Assembly: GCF_025465995.1 (NCBI RefSeq)
Contig: NZ_JANLNY010000002.1
Coordinates: 186,001 to 250,000 of the forward strand
DNA length: 64,000 nt
From: Pseudomonas sp. 5P_3.1_Bac2
Lineage (GTDB): Bacteria; Pseudomonadota; Gammaproteobacteria; Pseudomonadales; Pseudomonadaceae
Direction of reading: 5' to 3'
This document shows positions 1 through 9,547 of this stretch, one piece after another. The position numbers and the translations under genes were made by a program. Under the pieces are notes generated by a model, which saw only the letters and a list, made by a program, of their open reading frames with translations, searched no databases and was not told where the DNA came from. The first letter of the stretch is position 1, and each line of letters opens with the position of its first letter.

Positions 1-1445
1 ATGACGTTCTGATTATTGGTGCCGGGTTGTCTGGCGTTGGTACGGCCTGTCGTTTGGCTGAGCAAATGCCGCAGGCCAAAATTGGCCTGATCGAAAGGCG
101 TAAAGCTATTGGCGGCACCTGGGATTTGTTCCGCTACCCAGGCATCCGCTCTGACTCGGATATGTTCAGTTTTGGTTACTCATTCCGGCCGTGGAATGAA
201 ATTAAAGTTCTCGCCGATGGCCCTGCGATCCGTAACTACATCACTGAAACGGCTCGTGAATACGACCTTGAACGCAAAGTGCTGTTTGGCCTGAAAACCA
301 CCGAGGCCAGCTGGAGCACCAGCGAGCGCCAATGGTCGGTGAGCTGCCTGGACGAAGCCAGCGGTCAAGTGCGGCAATTCACCTGCAAGTTTCTCATCAG
401 CTGCACCGGCTACTACAACCATGATGCCGGTTACTTGCCGAATTTCCCCGGTGAAGAACGCTTCCAAGGCGTGCGTGTACATCCGCAGCAATGGCCAGAA
501 CAACTCGACTACCGCGACAAGCGCGTGGTGGTGATCGGCAGTGGCGCCACGGCCGTGACATTGGTGCCGGCCATGGCCGCGCAGGCGGCCCACGTGACCA
601 TGCTGCAGCGCTCGCCGAGCTATGTATTTAGCGTGCCGGGCTACGACAAAATTTCCGCCGTATTGGCCAAGGTGCTGCCGCAGAAGTGGGTGTACAACCT
701 GGCGCGCAAGCGCAACATCGGCATGCAGCGCTTTATCTATAAATTGTCCAAGCGCTACCCAAGCGTGGTGCGTTCCTGGCTGCTGCGCGGAGTGCGCAAA
801 CAGTTGGGTGATCAGGTCGATATGCGCCACTTCACCCCGCGCTACCAGCCGTGGGATGAGCGCATCTGTGCGGTGCCAGACGCCGATTTATTTAAAGTGC
901 TGCGCGAAGGTCGCGCCAGTGTGGTGACCGACCAGATCGATTGCTTCACCGAGACCGGCATCCTGCTTAAATCCGGCGAACACCTGCCGGCCGACATCAT
1001 CGTTACCGCCACGGGCCTGCAACTGCAAACCTGCGGCGGCATGAGCCTCAAGGTTGATGGCGAGCCGCGTGAGCCGGGGCAGTTGATGACCTATAAGGGC
1101 TCGATGCTGCAAGGCGTGCCGAATATGGGCTTCGTGTTTGGTTACACCAATGCGCCGTGGACACTGAAAGTGGACCTGACCGCCAGCTACCTGTGCCGGT
1201 TGTTTAAGTACATGGAGCAGACTGGCTATGACATGGTCATGCCCGTGGCCCCGGCCGGTCAGTTGCAGGCCAACGAGACCGTGATGGGCTCGCTGCAATC
1301 CGGTTATGTGCAACGTGCCCAAGCCTTCTTGCCGCGCCAAGGGCGCAGCTTGCCGTGGCGGGTACTGCACAGTTTTGAAGATGATCAAAAAATGCTGCTC
1401 AAAGACCCGCTGCAAGATCATGCCCTGCACTTTAGCCATGCTTGA
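1..1445 (+). CDS. Flavin-containing (Baeyer-Villiger-type) monooxygenase, 5' end outside window
   Basis: The reading frame is open from base 3 and encodes DVLIIGAGLSGVG, the FAD-binding Rossmann GxGxxG, so the true start lies upstream; the TTG at 27 is not the start. A second Rossmann motif (VVVIGSGATAV, about codon 172) would bind NADPH. Between them FQGVRVHPQQWP fits the FxGxxxHxxxW(P/D) signature of class B flavoprotein monooxygenases that insert oxygen into ketones. About 480 residues are visible, near full length for the family. An alpha/beta hydrolase follows 45 bp downstream on the same strand, which suggests an oxidise-then-hydrolyse pair. The substrate cannot be told from the sequence. 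Confidence 0.88.
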   Translation, partial: DVLIIGAGLSGVGTACRLAEQMPQAKIGLIERRKAIGGTWDLFRYPGIRSDSDMFSFGYSFRPWNEIKVLADGPAIRNYITETAREYDLERKVLFGLKTTEASWSTSERQWSVSCLDEASGQVRQFTCKFLISCTGYYNHDAGYLPNFPGEERFQGVRVHPQQWPEQLDYRDKRVVVIGSGATAVTLVPAMAAQAAHVTMLQRSPSYVFSVPGYDKISAVLAKVLPQKWVYNLARKRNIGMQRFIYKLSKRYPSVVRSWLLRGVRKQLGDQVDMRHFTPRYQPWDERICAVPDADLFKVLREGRASVVTDQIDCFTETGILLKSGEHLPADIIVTATGLQLQTCGGMSLKVDGEPREPGQLMTYKGSMLQGVPNMGFVFGYTNAPWTLKVDLTASYLCRLFKYMEQTGYDMVMPVAPAGQLQANETVMGSLQSGYVQRAQAFLPRQGRSLPWRVLHSFEDDQKMLLKDPLQDHALHFSHA

Positions 1446-1490
1446 GACTGCGCGGCAGTTAGCTGTTAGCTATGTAAGGAAAGGCTGCTG

Positions 1491-2258
1491 ATGAACGCCG
1501 ACTTAATTTTTATCCACGGTATGTGGTCACGCCAGCAAGTGTGGCAGGACTGGATTTCCAGCCTGCGCAGCCAGGGCTTTAATTGCCTGAGCTTGGACTT
1601 GCCCGGACATGCACCTGAGGATAGCGATGAGGCATTGGCCGGTATGCCTTTGCAGCGTTATGTGGATGCCGTGGTTAAGTTGGCGCGCACTTGTCAGCGA
1701 CCGGTGCTGATCGGCCACTCGCTGGGTGGCTTGTTGGCGCAGTTGGCGGCGCAGCACGTGGAGGTCAGCGCCTTGGTGCTGATCAACAGTGCCGTGCCAG
1801 GGCAAATCTTCCCATTGCGCCCGGTGATGCTGCCGGGCTTGCTGCGGCCTTTTGCGCAGTGGGGCTTGTGGCGCAAGAGTTTTCGCTTAACCCCGTGGGA
1901 AGCCAATTACCTGGTCTTTAATCAGGTGCCGGCTAGCCAGCGCCCGGCGTTGTATGAGCAGTTAATTGCGGAGTCCGGCCGGGTCGCCTATGCCGTCGGT
2001 TATGGGCCGCTGAACACCGCGGGCAGCAACCGCGTCGACCTCAATCGGCTGCACTGCCCGATACTGGCCCTCGCCGGTGGCCGCGATCGGATTATCCCGC
2101 CTGGCGTGAGCCGCAAGATGGCGCAGCTCTATGGCGCACGCATGGACTACCGCGAGTTCCCGCGCCATGCGCATTGGCTGCTAGGGGAGGCGGGTTGGCA
2201 AGACCACGTGCAGCAAGTGAGTAACTGGCTGCGCTTGCAGCTCGCGCCCTTGGCCTAG
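1491..2258 (+). CDS. Alpha/beta hydrolase
   Basis: A 255-residue alpha/beta-fold hydrolase. The N-terminal FIHGMW is the oxyanion strand, GHSLGG (about residues 75-80) is the nucleophile elbow with catalytic Ser, an Asp follows in GGRDRIIPP, and the catalytic His is in PRHAHWLLG near the C-terminus. AGGAAAGG lies upstream of the ATG. It lies just after a Baeyer-Villiger-type monooxygenase, so an esterase or lactonase acting on its product is plausible, but this is inferred from position only. Its 3' end overlaps the convergent AraC-family gene by 4 bp. Confidence 0.85.
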   Translation: MNADLIFIHGMWSRQQVWQDWISSLRSQGFNCLSLDLPGHAPEDSDEALAGMPLQRYVDAVVKLARTCQRPVLIGHSLGGLLAQLAAQHVEVSALVLINSAVPGQIFPLRPVMLPGLLRPFAQWGLWRKSFRLTPWEANYLVFNQVPASQRPALYEQLIAESGRVAYAVGYGPLNTAGSNRVDLNRLHCPILALAGGRDRIIPPGVSRKMAQLYGARMDYREFPRHAHWLLGEAGWQDHVQQVSNWLRLQLAPLA

Positions 2259-3319
2259 TCGCAATAGCTGCCGCGCGGGCTACGCAGCAGCTGCCGGCTG
2301 CCTCCGGCCTGCTGCACGCGCCATTGCTTAGGACTCATCCCATACCAACGGCGGAACGCCCGGGTAAAGGCACTTAGTTCGGAGTAACCGAGCATGGCGG
2401 CCATATGGGTCAGGTTAAGGGTGGAGTCGGTCAGGTAACGCTGGGCCATGGACTGGCGGGTTTCGTCGAGCAATTGCTGGAACGAAGTGCCTTCCTCGGC
2501 CAAGTAGCGCTGTAAGGTCCGTGGGCCTAAGTCCATGTACTCGGCGATTTGCTCAATCGAGGTGCGGCCGTTGGGCAGCAGGTCGCGTAGCAGTTGGCTG
2601 ACATAGCTGGGCAGCTCCTGCACGGCCATGCGGTCGAGGTTATCCAAGTGCTGCTGAATCAGCTTGCGCAACTCCGGGTCCCCGCCACCTAGCGGCGCTT
2701 GCAGTAACTTGGCGTCAAACACCCACGCGTTATACGGCGCATTGAACTGCGGGGTGATCCCCAATAAGCGGTGATAGGCCTGCGGCGGGCGCAGTGGTGC
2801 GTGCTGCAGCAGCAAAGCCTGCGGTTGCCAGCGACTGCCGAGCAGGGCGCGCATCAAGTGGGTCGCGGTGCCTACCACCAGTTCGACGACGATGCGGTGG
2901 CTGGGCACATCCTTGACGTCATCGGCATCGTAGTGGAACAGCGCGTGTTCACCTTCCTGGGTCACGCGCAGGCGCGAAGAGCTGGAGTGCAGATGAAAAT
3001 AGCGAGACAGCTCATTGAGTGCTTCGCCGACATTGGCCGCATTGCGAATCAGATAAAACATCGGGCCTAACGCAGCGACCCCTTGATGCAGGCCAAATTG
3101 CAGACCAAACAGTGGGTTGTCGGTGCGCTGCGCGCCGGCATCGAGCAGGGCGGCAAACTTGCGGTAGGGGATAAAACTTTCCGGATATTGCAGGGCGTCG
3201 CTGGGGAGCTCCACTGCTTCGAGAAGTTGCTCTATGGCCAGGTTTTGCGTAGCCGCAAATTCGGCGATGCCATTCAGTGCGGAGACACGAATAAAGGCAG
3301 TCACTTGGCTTATCAGCAA
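2255..3319 (-). CDS. AraC-family transcriptional regulator
   Basis: A 354-residue regulator with an N-terminal arabinose-binding-type domain of the OruR/ArgR-like class (about residues 15-200) and a C-terminal double helix-turn-helix AraC domain (about 255-340), including IEQIAEYMDLGPRTLQRYL and LGYSELSAFTRAFRRWYG. The frame opens with TTG at 3319; a GTG at 3304 is an alternative start. It lies between the monooxygenase/hydrolase pair (convergent) and the DUF1254 pair (same strand, upstream), so it probably controls one of these neighbours. The inducer is unknown. Confidence 0.88.
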   Translation of the reverse strand: MLISQVTAFIRVSALNGIAEFAATQNLAIEQLLEAVELPSDALQYPESFIPYRKFAALLDAGAQRTDNPLFGLQFGLHQGVAALGPMFYLIRNAANVGEALNELSRYFHLHSSSSRLRVTQEGEHALFHYDADDVKDVPSHRIVVELVVGTATHLMRALLGSRWQPQALLLQHAPLRPPQAYHRLLGITPQFNAPYNAWVFDAKLLQAPLGGGDPELRKLIQQHLDNLDRMAVQELPSYVSQLLRDLLPNGRTSIEQIAEYMDLGPRTLQRYLAEEGTSFQQLLDETRQSMAQRYLTDSTLNLTHMAAMLGYSELSAFTRAFRRWYGMSPKQWRVQQAGGSRQLLRSPRGSYCD

Positions 3320-3533
3320 TCAGTCCACCTTATGCGTTGGGCTTGTCCTTGGGCGAGTCTCTAGCTCGTCCAGCAATCTGTCAACTTAAGCCTATGCCAA
3401 CTCAGTCACTGCCTGCTCATTCTGTGCGGAGGCTCTAGCATGGGCTTTTCGCGATAGGGCTGGTGGCTTGTTGCCATCTTTTGCCTTGACGCAGGGAGGA
3501 AGTCGCGCGCTGTCCGCCAGCGCGCGCTCGGGG

Positions 3534-4928
3534 TTATTGCACTGGTTGCACAGGTGGCGGTGTCCAGCGCCCATCGAGGGCCGCCGCCTTAGGCCAATAC
3601 AGGCGCATATTCATGCTGAAACTGCCGCTGGCCGGCGCTGGCAGCCAGTTCGTGTGCAAGCCTTTGGTGGGGGCTTCGCGCTGAATGTACAGATCCAGCG
3701 AGCCGTCGGGGTTGAATTTAAGCGGGTCGCGGTCGCCGATGGCAAAGCGTTGCAGGTCGTTGGCGCTGAACAACTGACGCTCGTCGTACATGGTCAACGA
3801 CCAAAAGCCCCGGCTTGGCGGTAATTGCTCGGCACTGAAGTGCATGACATAACGCTTGTCGCTGTGCAGGGGCTGGCCTTGAGCATCGCTGTAGGCGGTG
3901 GGGTAAATCGCGTCCTCGATCACGTTGGCGCCTAGCCCGGCGTAGGCCACGCCGGCACGGTGCAGATAGTCCGAGCCATAAGTACCGATGGCGGTGAGGT
4001 TGGTCTGCCACCCGTTAGCTTGTACCCCGGAGTTGCGGAAGGCGCTTTTGATCATCGGCAAGGCTTGCTGCGGTGCGTCGTTCAGCGCTTGCTGCACGGC
4101 GCTGGATAGCTTGCTGAGGTCAAATGGCTCGCCGACTTTCAGGCCCAGACGCTGCATGCGATCAAGGATCGGGTAGTCGGTCGCATGGGGTGGGTTGTTC
4201 GCCAGTAATTGGCCGAAGCGCTTGAAGAACTGCGCGGCACTCATGGCCTCGACTTGCACCGGCGGCGCGCGCATATCCAGCTGCGGATCAACCTTACCTT
4301 GCGCCGCTGTATAGGTTTTGCCATAGGCGCTCAGGGGATAGGCTTGGATGCCATCTTGAAACTGGTGTACCGACGCGTAATCGGCTTTGCCATTGGTGCG
4401 CGTGCGGCCAATCATCATGCCGTCGTTAGTGGGGCTGCGATACAGGCGCACACCCGCGGGCAGGGTGCCGTGCCAGTTAGGCCCGACAATCGCCAAGGTT
4501 TGCTCGCCGCTACCGCTGGTACGGGTGCCGGGGGCGGCGAATACATCGGTCCACCAGTCTTGCAGGGTCAGCATGTAGTAGCGCCCTTGCGAGTCGGGCA
4601 CGTGCAGCACGAGCGGCTCCTGGCTGACATCGAAGCTCAAGACGCTGTACAGGGTGTCGGCGTTAGGTCGCACCACGTCGGTGAACTTCTCATCCGGGAA
4701 GGCGCGGCCATGGGCCAGCTGGTTGAGCGGCGCGCGCAGGCCGGTGGGTTGGCTGACATTGGTGCCGACTTCGCGGGTGAGCTGCATCAGCACCAGCGGG
4801 TAGGCATAGATATAGGCATCGCGGGCGATGTCTTGCAGTTCTTCAGGGGCGATTTTAACTTCGCCCTGTACGACCAGTGGCAGACTCAAACTCAAGCCCA
4901 GCAGTGACGCGCTGATTAGGTTTCGCAT
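3534..4928 (-). CDS. Secreted DUF1254/DUF1214 protein (second of tandem pair)
   Basis: About 464 residues from the ATG at 4928, chosen because GGGAGC precedes it and MRNLISASLLGLSLSLPLVV is a clear signal peptide. DUF1254 covers the N-terminal half (DAYIYAYPLVLMQLTREVG, then VVRPNADTLYSV) and DUF1214 the C-terminal half (FWSLTMYDERQLFSAND, then LYIQREAP, WLPAP). The biochemical role of the family is not firmly known. It starts 2 bp after the stop of a paralogue, so the two are surely co-transcribed and the ribosome-binding site lies inside the upstream gene. Confidence 0.85.
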   Translation of the reverse strand: MRNLISASLLGLSLSLPLVVQGEVKIAPEELQDIARDAYIYAYPLVLMQLTREVGTNVSQPTGLRAPLNQLAHGRAFPDEKFTDVVRPNADTLYSVLSFDVSQEPLVLHVPDSQGRYYMLTLQDWWTDVFAAPGTRTSGSGEQTLAIVGPNWHGTLPAGVRLYRSPTNDGMMIGRTRTNGKADYASVHQFQDGIQAYPLSAYGKTYTAAQGKVDPQLDMRAPPVQVEAMSAAQFFKRFGQLLANNPPHATDYPILDRMQRLGLKVGEPFDLSKLSSAVQQALNDAPQQALPMIKSAFRNSGVQANGWQTNLTAIGTYGSDYLHRAGVAYAGLGANVIEDAIYPTAYSDAQGQPLHSDKRYVMHFSAEQLPPSRGFWSLTMYDERQLFSANDLQRFAIGDRDPLKFNPDGSLDLYIQREAPTKGLHTNWLPAPASGSFSMNMRLYWPKAAALDGRWTPPPVQPVQ

Positions 4929-4930
4929 GT

Positions 4931-6373
4931 TTAGCTCCCTGGCGTTTGGACTTTGTGTACCGCTGGCGGCTGCCATTGGCCTTTGAGCACGCTGGCTTTG
5001 GGTGAATACAAGCGCAGTGTCAGTTGGAAACCCTCAGCCGGGCTGGGCAGCCAGTTGCTGGCTTTGTCGGCGCCTGGATTGTGTTGTTGCAGATACAGCT
5101 CGAGTGAGCCGTCAGCACCGTACTTAAGTTTGTCGTAACTGCCGATGGCGAAGCGATTGATCGGGTTGCGCACCTGAAAACCCTGGGGGTCGTACATGGT
5201 CAGCGACCAGAAGGCCTCGGCAGGTGGCAGTTGGTCAGCCTCGAAGCGCAGTACATAGTTGTTTTGCCCGGAGTAGGGCTTACCGTCGGCATCGGCGAAA
5301 CCATTGGGGTAGATCGCATCTTCCGCCAGGTTGGCGCCCAAACCGGCGAGGGCCACCAGCGCCCGGCGGCGGTAGTCGGTGCCGTAACTGCCCAAGTTGT
5401 CAGCCCAGTTCCAGCCGTTGGCCACCTTGCCAATCTCGGCGTTTTGCACCGCTTGCAGCAACTCTTGCTGGCTGCTCTTGGCTGTGTCACGCAGTACCTG
5501 CAATTGCTGGGTGCTGAAGCGGCTGGGGTCAAACTCTTGGCCAGGGGCCAAGCCTAAGGCCCGCAGACGGTACAGGATCGGGTAGTCGTTGTAGTGCGGC
5601 GGATAGTCTTTGAGCAGTTGGCTGAAACGCGTCAGCAATTGCAGGCCATCCATGCTGTTGACCTGCTGCTGCGGTGGCGTTTGATTATCGACTGCTGGGT
5701 CCAGCGGCAGAGCGCTGGGGGCTTGGTAGTCAGTGCCCCAGGCGCTTAGCGGGGTCAGCTTGAGGCCGTCCTGGAACTGATGCACGTTGGCATAGTCTGC
5801 CGGGCCGTCAGTCTTGATCCGGGTGATGAGCCAGACCATCGAGGTCGGGGCTTTGATCTGCTCAACGCCAGCCGGCAACTGGCCCTGCCAGCCAGGGCTG
5901 GTGATGGCATAGTTGCCGGGCTTGTTCGCCGTGGTGCGGGTGCCGGGGACAGCGAATACATCAGTCCACATGTCCAGCATCGGCGCCAGGTAATAGCGGC
6001 CGTGGCTGTCGGGGATGGTCAGAATTACCGGTTCTTTTTTGCTGTCGACCCAGGCTAAGGAGTACAGCGTGTCGAAGTTAAAACGCACCACGTCTTTGGC
6101 GTTCGCATCGGGGTACTGGCGGTAGTGGGCGAACTGATTAAGGGGGGCGCGTCGCGCCTGACTGCTGGCATCAGCGGTGTTGGTGGCCTGACGCATGGTC
6201 AGGTCCATGGTCACCAAGGGGTAGGCATACAAGTAAGCGTCGCGGGCTAAGGCCTGAAATGCCACGTCATCCAATTGCACGCCTGGCTGTGGGACTGGGT
6301 CATTGGCGGCGGCCAGGTTGGCGGTCAGTCCCAGGGCGAGGGTGAAGGGTAGGGCAAAGATTTTTAGACGCAT
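4931..6373 (-). CDS. Secreted DUF1254/DUF1214 protein (first of tandem pair)
   Basis: About 480 residues from the ATG at 6373, which has GAGGTACTT in front and encodes the signal peptide MRLKIFALPFTLALGLTANL. The frame extends upstream to 6463, but that part does not look like protein. DUF1254 (DAYLYAYPLVTMDLTMRQ, VVRFNFDTLYSLAWVD) and DUF1214 (FWSLTMYDPQGFQVRNP, LYLQQHNPG, NWLPSPAEGFQLTLRLY) align in order with the downstream copy, so this is a tandem duplication that has since diverged. It heads the two-gene operon; any promoter should lie in 6374-6470. Confidence 0.85.
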   Translation of the reverse strand: MRLKIFALPFTLALGLTANLAAANDPVPQPGVQLDDVAFQALARDAYLYAYPLVTMDLTMRQATNTADASSQARRAPLNQFAHYRQYPDANAKDVVRFNFDTLYSLAWVDSKKEPVILTIPDSHGRYYLAPMLDMWTDVFAVPGTRTTANKPGNYAITSPGWQGQLPAGVEQIKAPTSMVWLITRIKTDGPADYANVHQFQDGLKLTPLSAWGTDYQAPSALPLDPAVDNQTPPQQQVNSMDGLQLLTRFSQLLKDYPPHYNDYPILYRLRALGLAPGQEFDPSRFSTQQLQVLRDTAKSSQQELLQAVQNAEIGKVANGWNWADNLGSYGTDYRRRALVALAGLGANLAEDAIYPNGFADADGKPYSGQNNYVLRFEADQLPPAEAFWSLTMYDPQGFQVRNPINRFAIGSYDKLKYGADGSLELYLQQHNPGADKASNWLPSPAEGFQLTLRLYSPKASVLKGQWQPPAVHKVQTPGS

Positions 6374-6473
6374 AAGTACCTCGTTATTGCGGCTGAAAAA
6401 GCTGCGCATAGCGCACAGCTTGGGACGCTGGCCTGACACGCCCCGACTGGTTCGCCGGGGCACGTTCTAGCGG

Positions 6474-6932
6474 CTAAGCCAGCAGTTCGTTCCAATGCGC
6501 CTCGGCGTATTGGTGGCGTAAAGCGCGCTTGTCGATCGTGGCGGTGGCGCTGTGTGGCAGGGCTTCATGCACTACGCAGGCGTCGGGGACGCGGCCTTGT
6601 AGAGCGTTGCGCCGTGGTTGTCGATCCGGCTGGCTGCCCGGCTGGCGCTGCACTATCTCCGTGCTGATCAGGCTTTGCAGCACGGTGCTGCGGATGTGCT
6701 GCAGTAGCGGAATAAATCGGCAGCCGACCAACAGGGGGCGGTCGCCCGGGTGATTGCTGCCGTAGACGATGGGCTCAGGGTTCAGGCGGTTATGGGGGCT
6801 ATGAAAGATGCGTACCGAGCCCGCCACGGCGCAGTGCCGCGCCGTTTGCTCGGCGTGCGCCATGATTAGGGTGATGCTGGGCGGCTCAGCCATCATCAAG
6901 TCGGGCATCGTCATCCTTAGGCAGAGCCGCAA
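6474..6932 (-). pseudogene. Uncertain ORF with an acyl-CoA-synthetase-like tail
   Basis: A 152-codon frame whose last 40 or so residues (RVPDACVVHEALPHSATATI followed by DKRALRHQYAEAHW) resemble the very C-terminus of AMP-dependent acyl-CoA synthetases, where LPxTxxGKIDKRxLR is usual. The catalytic Gly-Lys of that motif is replaced by Ala-Thr, and the rest of the frame shows no AMP-binding domain. It may be the decayed end of such a gene or a chance frame. It lies just upstream of the DUF1254 pair on the same strand. No start codon is well supported. Confidence 0.3.
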
Positions 6933-7165
6933 TGTGCCGCAGCGGGGTGGACAGAGAGTGGGAAGAGTAAGGCCCGAGTATGCGCGCTAAGGGTCTAGAA
7001 ATACTTGACCTAAGGTGACAGTGAATTGATGACATCTGTCAGCACGCCGATTAAGCGCCCAGCGGTCAAGGCTGGGTCTAAATGGCGCGAGAGGAAGGGG
7101 CAGAAGTGTGTGGCGAATGGCCAACTAGATCGCCAGCGTGCCCTGCCGGCACGCTGGCGTACGCC

Positions 7166-8383
7166 TCATACGCCCTTGGTGGAGGGCAACAGAATGGTGA
7201 GAATACCCAGCAGCGGCAGGTAAGAGCACAGGCCGAACACATACTCGATGCCATGACTGTCGGCCAGGTGACCGACCAGCGCGGCACCGATACCGCCGAT
7301 GCCGAACATCAGGCCGAAGAACAACCCGGCGATCATGCCGACATTGCCCGGCACCAGTTCTTGGGCGAACACCACGATGGCCGAGAAGGCCGAGGCCAGA
7401 ATAAAGCCAATCAGCATGCTCAGCACACCGGTCCAGAACAGGTCGGCATAGGGCAGGGCGATGCTGAACGGTGCCACGCCTAAGATGGAGATCCAAATCA
7501 CCGTCTTACGCCCGATCCGATCCCCCACCGGCCCACCGATAAAGGTGCCGGCAGCTACCGCAGCAAGGAACAGAAACAAGTGCCACTGGGAGCTGGCGAT
7601 TGACAGGTGGAACTTCTCAATCAGATAGAAAGTGAAGTAGCTGGTGAAGCTGGCCATGTAGAAGTACTTGGAGAACACCAGCAGCGCCAGCACGGCTAAT
7701 GCGCCGTTGACCCGTGCTTTCGACAAGCCGTGGGTCGCCTTAGCACCGGCCTTGAGCTTGAACAGATTCAGGTGCTGCCGGTACCAGCGGCTTAAGCCAT
7801 ACAGCACGCCAATGGCGGCCACGGCGAACAAACCGAACCAGGCGACATGGCCCTGACCGTAGGGAATGATGATCGCCGCCGCGAGCAGCGGGCCGAAGGC
7901 ACTGCCGGCGTTACCACCGACCTGGAAGGTCGACTGGGCCAAGCCAAACCGCCCACCGGAGGCCAGGCGCGCCACCCGCGAAGTCTCCGGGTGGAAGGTC
8001 GACGAGCCAATCCCTACCAACGCCGAAGCCAGCAAAATTGCCGGGAAACTGCCGACAAAAGCCAACAGTAGAATGCCAATCAAGGTGCACACCATCCCCG
8101 CCGGCAACAGCCAGGGTTTGGGATGCCGATCGGTGTGATAGCCGACCCAAGGCTGGAGCAGTGAGGCCGTCATCTGAAAGGTCAGGGTGATCAGACCAAT
8201 CTGGGTAAAGCTCAGACCGTAGTTGGCCTTGAGCATCGGGTAGATCGCCGGCAACACTGCCTGGATCAGGTCGTTGATCAGGTGGGCCAGGGCACAAGCG
8301 GCAATGATCCGCAGCACTAAGGGGTTGGCGCTATTCGCAGAGGTCGCGACAGGTGGGGCGGAGGAAGCGGTAGAGCTAGACAT
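7166..8383 (-). CDS. fsr: MFS transporter, fosmidomycin-resistance (Fsr) type
   Basis: About 405 residues from the ATG at 8383, where the hydrophobic protein begins after a short Ser/Ala-rich tail. Twelve membrane segments are expected; visible landmarks are ACALAHLINDLIQAVLPAIY in TM1, LLQPWVGYHTDRHPKPW (MFS motif A) and VGDRIGRKTVIW in the second half. The GSSTFHPETSRVAR segment is characteristic of the fosmidomycin-resistance exporter subfamily. It probably exports small drugs from the cytoplasm by proton antiport. It is monocistronic as far as can be seen. Confidence 0.85.
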   Translation of the reverse strand: MSSSTASSAPPVATSANSANPLVLRIIAACALAHLINDLIQAVLPAIYPMLKANYGLSFTQIGLITLTFQMTASLLQPWVGYHTDRHPKPWLLPAGMVCTLIGILLLAFVGSFPAILLASALVGIGSSTFHPETSRVARLASGGRFGLAQSTFQVGGNAGSAFGPLLAAAIIIPYGQGHVAWFGLFAVAAIGVLYGLSRWYRQHLNLFKLKAGAKATHGLSKARVNGALAVLALLVFSKYFYMASFTSYFTFYLIEKFHLSIASSQWHLFLFLAAVAAGTFIGGPVGDRIGRKTVIWISILGVAPFSIALPYADLFWTGVLSMLIGFILASAFSAIVVFAQELVPGNVGMIAGLFFGLMFGIGGIGAALVGHLADSHGIEYVFGLCSYLPLLGILTILLPSTKGV

Positions 8384-8793
8384 GACACAGCATCCATGCA
8401 AGTGACAGGGGCGAAGGACGGCCATTCTTACCGCCGTGGCCGCGCTGCGCCAGAGCTTTACGCCGAGGTGCACGGATTTCTTTTGCTCGATGCCGATAAG
8501 TCTGGGGGGCTAGTACCTCTTCGGCCGTTGACTGGCCAGAACTCATCCGGCTACACCCGAGCCGTAGCGGGCCATTCATGGCGGCGGCCCCATCGCCAGT
8601 AGCGCCTGAAGCTGTTGGCCCGCGCGGTAGACTGCGCGGGGTAACGGAGCAGCCCAATTGAATCGGCGGGTCTATTGGGGCCACCCTTTACGCCTGATTG
8701 GCCCATACCACCGGTAAAGGCCCTTCTTGCTGAACGTCGCCATCTCTAACCGGGCTATGCCAAAATTATGTCATCAATCCTACAGGAATCCCC
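8384..8793. other. Intergenic stretch between divergent genes
   Basis: 410 bp between the MFS gene (minus) and the metallohydrolase gene (plus). It must hold both promoters. I see no gene, and no palindrome strong enough to name as an operator. Confidence 0.5.
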
Positions 8794-9438
8794 ATGGACG
8801 CCCCCCAGCCCGCACTAATACGCGAAACCTTCCCCGTAGGCCCGTTGCAGTGTAACTGCACCATCATTGGTGATCCGCTCACCAAGAAGGCCATTGTGGT
8901 TGACCCGGGTGGTAATCCGGAGGTGATCATGGCGCGGCTGCAGGCCCATGGCTTGCAGGTGGTGAGCATCATTCATACCCATGCCCATCTGGATCACTTT
9001 CTCGCCTCGGGGCAGATGAAGGAGCTGACTGGGGCGAGCCTGCATCTGCATAAAGAAGATCAGTTTCTCTGGGATAACCTGGAGATGCAGTGCCGCATGT
9101 TCGGCGTGCCCTACACGCCGGTGCCGGCGCCGGATCAGTGGTTGGCTGACGATCAGGCGCTGGACTGTGGTTGCGGGGTGGCGCTGCATACGCCGGGGCA
9201 TACCCCTGGCTCGATGAGTTTTTGGTTCCCAGAGGCCAAGCTGCTGATTGCCGGCGACACCCTGTTCCGCCGCGGCATTGGCCGTACTGATTTGTGGGGT
9301 GGGGACTACGACACCATCGAGCGCTCGATCAAGCAGCGTCTATACACTCTGGATGAAGAGGCCACGGTGGTGACGGGGCACGGTCCGGATACCCGCTTGG
9401 GGGATGAAATGCGCGAAAATCCCTTTATCCGTGCTTGA
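8794..9438 (+). CDS. Metallo-beta-lactamase-fold hydrolase (glyoxalase II-like, YcbL type)
   Basis: A 214-residue cytoplasmic MBL-fold protein. The metal motif THAHLDH is at residues 62-68; further ligands fit in LHTPGHTPGS, LIAGDTLFRRGIGRTD and VVTGHGPDT. The length and the short C-terminus match YcbL-type glyoxalase II-like thioester hydrolases, which lack the long helical glutathione-binding domain of GloB. The start ATG follows ACAGGAATCCCC. The substrate is uncertain; S-lactoylglutathione or another thioester is likely from the family. Confidence 0.85.
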   Translation: MDAPQPALIRETFPVGPLQCNCTIIGDPLTKKAIVVDPGGNPEVIMARLQAHGLQVVSIIHTHAHLDHFLASGQMKELTGASLHLHKEDQFLWDNLEMQCRMFGVPYTPVPAPDQWLADDQALDCGCGVALHTPGHTPGSMSFWFPEAKLLIAGDTLFRRGIGRTDLWGGDYDTIERSIKQRLYTLDEEATVVTGHGPDTRLGDEMRENPFIRA

Positions 9439-9547
9439 TCAGCCGCAGATTTTCGAGACTTAGGTGCCGTTCTACTGAACTTCGTTTTTCCCCGCGGTCG
9501 AAAGGCACGGTTAACCCGTATTGATTTTAAGTTTAAGGAAACATCCG

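Noticed and set aside
6529..7483. Short plus-strand frames near 6.5-7.5 kb
   Set aside because: They overlap the transporter gene or the doubtful 152-codon frame and have no ribosome-binding sites or recognisable residues.
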